Positions 61,782 through 64,000 of a DNA stretch of 64,000 nt are shown in pieces. Numbering within the stretch: position 1 is the first letter of the stretch; every line of letters starts with the position of its first letter. Source of the DNA: UBA10348 sp002469915 (GTDB taxonomy: Bacteria; Bacteroidota; Rhodothermia; Rhodothermales; UBA10348); contig JAQWHM010000001.1 of NCBI GenBank assembly GCA_029249345.1, positions 124,001 through 188,000 on the forward strand, in the 5' to 3' direction. The translations under genes and the position numbers were made by a program. The notes beneath the pieces are model-generated. The model was not told where the DNA came from and made no database searches. It saw only the letters and a program-made list of their open reading frames with translations.

Positions 61782-62231
61782 CTATGCTGATTCGCTTCGT
61801 TTCAACATCCGATTCCACCCGAATACGAGTCCGAATGCCATGAAGAATCCAATAAAACTCATCACAAAATTACTCCAAGCGATCCGGACGTGTGTGGAAC
61901 TAATCTGTTCAATCACCACTTCCTGAGCGGCTCCTTGCAGAACTTTTACTTGAAGCGTGTCTGCCTGAACGCGATGACCGATTGAATAGGGCAGTGTCAG
62001 GTTTTTCCGTTCAAACTCTGTGCCATCCGGAAGATGTACAATGAGGTCCAACTCGACGTGTGTTACATCCTTGCGGTCGGATCGATCGTAACGAGTCACT
62101 TCTGCCCATGTGGAAATACCCTCGTCCATGGTTTTTTGAAGCTGGATAGCCGTATATGCTTGATGCGCAGATAAGGCGACCAGTATGGCTGGGATGAGCC
62201 AGGCCCAACGGGCCACTTTTTTAACAATCAT
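61782..62231 (-). CDS. DUF3592-like membrane protein
   Basis: A 149-residue protein with a TM helix at each end (about 9-30 and 120-140) and a beta-rich middle (WAEVTRYDRSDRKDVTHVEL, LPDGTEFERKNLTLPYSIGH), the DUF3592 plan: a small extracytoplasmic domain between two helices. Function unknown. It is read towards the riboswitch-controlled receptor; a small hairpin (ACGGC-TGA-GCCGT at 61766-61778) just after its stop may be a weak terminator. The 120-base gap upstream separates it from the MOSC gene. Confidence 0.75.
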   Translation of the reverse strand: MIVKKVARWAWLIPAILVALSAHQAYTAIQLQKTMDEGISTWAEVTRYDRSDRKDVTHVELDLIVHLPDGTEFERKNLTLPYSIGHRVQADTLQVKVLQGAAQEVVIEQISSTHVRIAWSNFVMSFIGFFMAFGLVFGWNRMLKRSESA

Positions 62232-62351
62232 GGTGCTTAGAAGCTAGGATGGAATCGGTAATCTACCGGGAATCCAACCCTATCCGAAAGGATGGGTTCT
62301 ACTCTGTGCAATGAAGAATCAGGAAAGGAAAAAAGGAGCAAACGAAATCCA

Positions 62352-63149
62352 CTACTGTACATAAACAGAGTCGCCCACACTCAATACACGTCCTTCCGAG
62401 TCGCTTTTCGGGATCGCATTCATACCTACCATCACTTTATTATCGATGCGCCTGTAGGTCAATAGCGTTTTCATGGGCTCATCCATTCGGTCACCCGTTT
62501 GCTGGTCGGTTCGTATCACAATGCAGCGTGCGCACTGTTTGACCAGTTTCATAGATACCGGTCCGCCTGTTAACGTCGTCCAGGTATCCTCTTGCCAAGC
62601 TTCTGCCCCGGACACAATAATATTTGCTCTAAATCGATCGGTAGGCACAGGCCGTTCCATTCGCGAATTTAATTCGGCCATGGACGCCCTTCCCAAAACG
62701 AGTATGGGATATCCATCTGCAAAACTAACCCACTCCCCAGGTCTTGAGTAGTCAAGTTCTATTTGTCGTTCAGTGCTATCAGGCATCCCTACCATCTGAA
62801 TAGGTTCTCCGAGCGCTGATGAGAAGAACTCATCTACTTCTGAACTGCCAGAGGATACACGAACCGTGTCATCCCAAACCGTTGCCTGCCTATTCGCTTC
62901 GAGTGCTGGGTGCAGAGTCGCATGAACATAGCCCATGTCAGCGTGCGTAATCCGTAAGGTCTCTCCCAATACTTCGACACCAAACTGGGTCAATTGAGGA
63001 TGCGTGCGTTGCGTAATGAATCCACCGTCTGGTTTAACCAACATGAACCGGCGGTCGTACTCTAGACCTCGCATCGTGACGGTTGCTTTCTCAAGAGAAA
63101 TCCCGGCTAGGCTCTTTATTGGATAGATATGCAAGGACTCAACGTTCAT
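62352..63149 (-). CDS. MOSC-domain molybdenum-cofactor sulfurtransferase-like protein
   Basis: A 265-residue protein from the ATG at 63149, whose ATGA overlaps the stop of the peptidase gene. The N-terminal MOSC_N barrel (LHIYPIKSLAGISLEKA, RGLEYDRRFMLV) and the C-terminal MOSC domain (DRFRANIIVSGAEAWQED, then CARC and TGDRMDEPMKTL) are those of the mARC/YcbX family. The Cys in VKQCARCIV is the expected Mo ligand. Known role: molybdenum enzymes reducing N-hydroxylated compounds. It is translationally coupled to the M28 peptidase. Confidence 0.9.
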   Translation of the reverse strand: MNVESLHIYPIKSLAGISLEKATVTMRGLEYDRRFMLVKPDGGFITQRTHPQLTQFGVEVLGETLRITHADMGYVHATLHPALEANRQATVWDDTVRVSSGSSEVDEFFSSALGEPIQMVGMPDSTERQIELDYSRPGEWVSFADGYPILVLGRASMAELNSRMERPVPTDRFRANIIVSGAEAWQEDTWTTLTGGPVSMKLVKQCARCIVIRTDQQTGDRMDEPMKTLLTYRRIDNKVMVGMNAIPKSDSEGRVLSVGDSVYVQ

Positions 63150-64000
63150 TTCGCGAAGGTATCCCACTGCTGCTCGTCCATAGCGAGAATGCTGTGCAAA
63201 ATGTAATTGGCTGCCACATTAAAAAAGTCCCAAGTCACATCTCCCGCCACATCCGAAGGAGCGTGGTACCCGTCGTGATCTTCCACCCCAAAATATAGAA
63301 AGGGAATTCCAGCTGCGTGAAAAGGGCCATGATCACTGGACATAGTCCAATCATCTTGACCCGTGCCCGGCAGATCGTGTCCAAACAGAACCGAAAGGCC
63401 CTCACCAGTAGATATGCCTTCCAAAACAGGCTTTAAGAAGGGATAATGGTGGGTACCTACCGCATATAACTCAGACACTTGGCTTCTGCTCACCATATCT
63501 AAGTTTACATTCAACAGGACACGACGATCCTTCAAACATGCAGAATCGACTAGATGACGTGCGCCTTGCAGTCCCATTTCTTCCGCATCCAGAAACGCAA
63601 TAACAATATCGTGTTTGGGTTGAACGTCATGAAAGAATCGACTCAACTCGATCAAAACAGCGGTCCCTGAGGCATTATCATCTGCGCCATTGAAAATCTG
63701 TCCATTTCGCTCTCCCAAGTGGTCAAAGTGGGCTGTCAAAACGATCGTATCGCTATTTCCCTCAGTACCCTCGTAAAGCCCTATAATATTTTTCCCTTCA
63801 AAGGATTCTCCGCTTCTGCGTGAGTCAAAACTAAAGGGCTGAAGCACGTTTTCCCTACAAGGAGCCATGTCGCCCACTTGCCCGAGAATGTATGTTCGAG
63901 CCAGATCAGCACCTTCCGTGCCGGTTCGTCGGCCCTGATACGTATCCGAAGCGAGTTCGGTAACATGCATCTTCAATTGGGCTCCTGACAACTCAGCCGG
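63146..64000 (-). CDS. M28-family metallopeptidase (5' end outside window)
   Basis: The frame runs off the right edge with no start in view. The visible 284 residues contain the two-zinc M28 site: AHFDHLGE (His, Asp), GADDNASGTAVLIEL (bridging Asp), FLDAEEMGLQG (catalytic and metal Glu), NLDMVS (Asp) and SSDHGPFHAAGIPFLYFGV with a last His. Known role: aminopeptidase on secreted or periplasmic peptides; such proteins normally have a signal peptide, which would lie outside. The stop overlaps the MOSC start by 4 bases. Confidence 0.93.
   Translation of the reverse strand, partial: PAELSGAQLKMHVTELASDTYQGRRTGTEGADLARTYILGQVGDMAPCRENVLQPFSFDSRRSGESFEGKNIIGLYEGTEGNSDTIVLTAHFDHLGERNGQIFNGADDNASGTAVLIELSRFFHDVQPKHDIVIAFLDAEEMGLQGARHLVDSACLKDRRVLLNVNLDMVSRSQVSELYAVGTHHYPFLKPVLEGISTGEGLSVLFGHDLPGTGQDDWTMSSDHGPFHAAGIPFLYFGVEDHDGYHAPSDVAGDVTWDFFNVAANYILHSILAMDEQQWDTFAK

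Noticed and set aside
1..64000. CRISPR arrays, insertion sequences, prophage or integrative elements
   Set aside because: No regularly spaced repeats, transposase, integrase or phage structural genes were seen; both tRNAs lack a flanking integrase or a repeated 3' fragment.

Overview
The window looks like an ordinary chromosomal stretch from a member of the Bacteroidota/Rhodothermota/Balneolota assemblage, most likely a Rhodothermales-like bacterium. This is inferred from the gene families: a PorZ-like type IX secretion propeller with a C-terminal sorting-type domain, DUF4783, DUF4105, DUF4342, a TIGR02757/DUF2400 protein, a CarboxypepD_reg-type TonB-dependent receptor, and few strong Shine-Dalgarno sites. 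Base composition appears even (near 50% GC by eye). I see no insertion sequence, prophage, CRISPR array or rRNA. Coding density is very high and no gene-free stretch exceeds 300 bases.

Left part (1-28 kb). A leftward operon runs DUF4783, a very large NtrY-like sensor kinase, tenA (thiaminase II), trkA and trkH (cut by the window edge). Next come a leftward sugar nucleotidyltransferase-mutS2 pair, a rightward LOG-family gene, a secreted TPR protein with a textbook terminator, and a rightward pair for an acylated amino sugar (acyltransferase plus PLP aminotransferase). From 14.7 to 20.0 kb lies a compact leftward type IV pilus-like operon: two small pilin-like proteins, a PilC-like platform protein and a PilB/GspE-like ATPase. 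Both pilins begin MGQQQLLLLV, a two-residue leader if cleaved after the glycine, and a 16-bp terminator hairpin separates the first pilin from the rest. A rightward trio (DUF4342, threonine dehydratase-like, DUF2400) meets the leftward heat-shock operon hrcA-grpE-dnaJ-flavin reductase.

Middle part (26-44 kb). This holds a secreted Arg/Ser/Asn-rich protein, DUF2231, sppA, gpmI, an endonuclease III with an extra Cys-rich tail, DUF4105, a beta-carbonic anhydrase, tRNA-Glu and tRNA-His, the PorZ-like protein, a PHP phosphoesterase, a lipid flippase-like protein, a cupin, and transporters (NhaC type, AGCS type) around upp.

Right part (43.9-64 kb). A long leftward run carries a TPR membrane protein, an NtrC-type regulator, lolD, pdxH, nrnA, pepA, pdxA, a methyltransferase and ftsE. 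It is followed by a rightward glycolytic pair gapA-pgk, an ABC exporter with a lipoprotein, and a DDAH/arginine-deiminase-fold hydrolase. At the far right an M28 peptidase (cut by the edge), a MOSC protein, a DUF3592 protein and a TonB-dependent receptor are read leftward. The receptor lies behind a clear TPP riboswitch, which marks it as a likely outer-membrane importer of thiamine or a thiamine precursor. Together with TenA at the other end of the window, this suggests the cell salvages thiamine or its pyrimidine moiety from the environment. The most unusual items are the ultrashort-leader pilin operon, the multi-sensor kinase and the riboswitch-controlled receptor.
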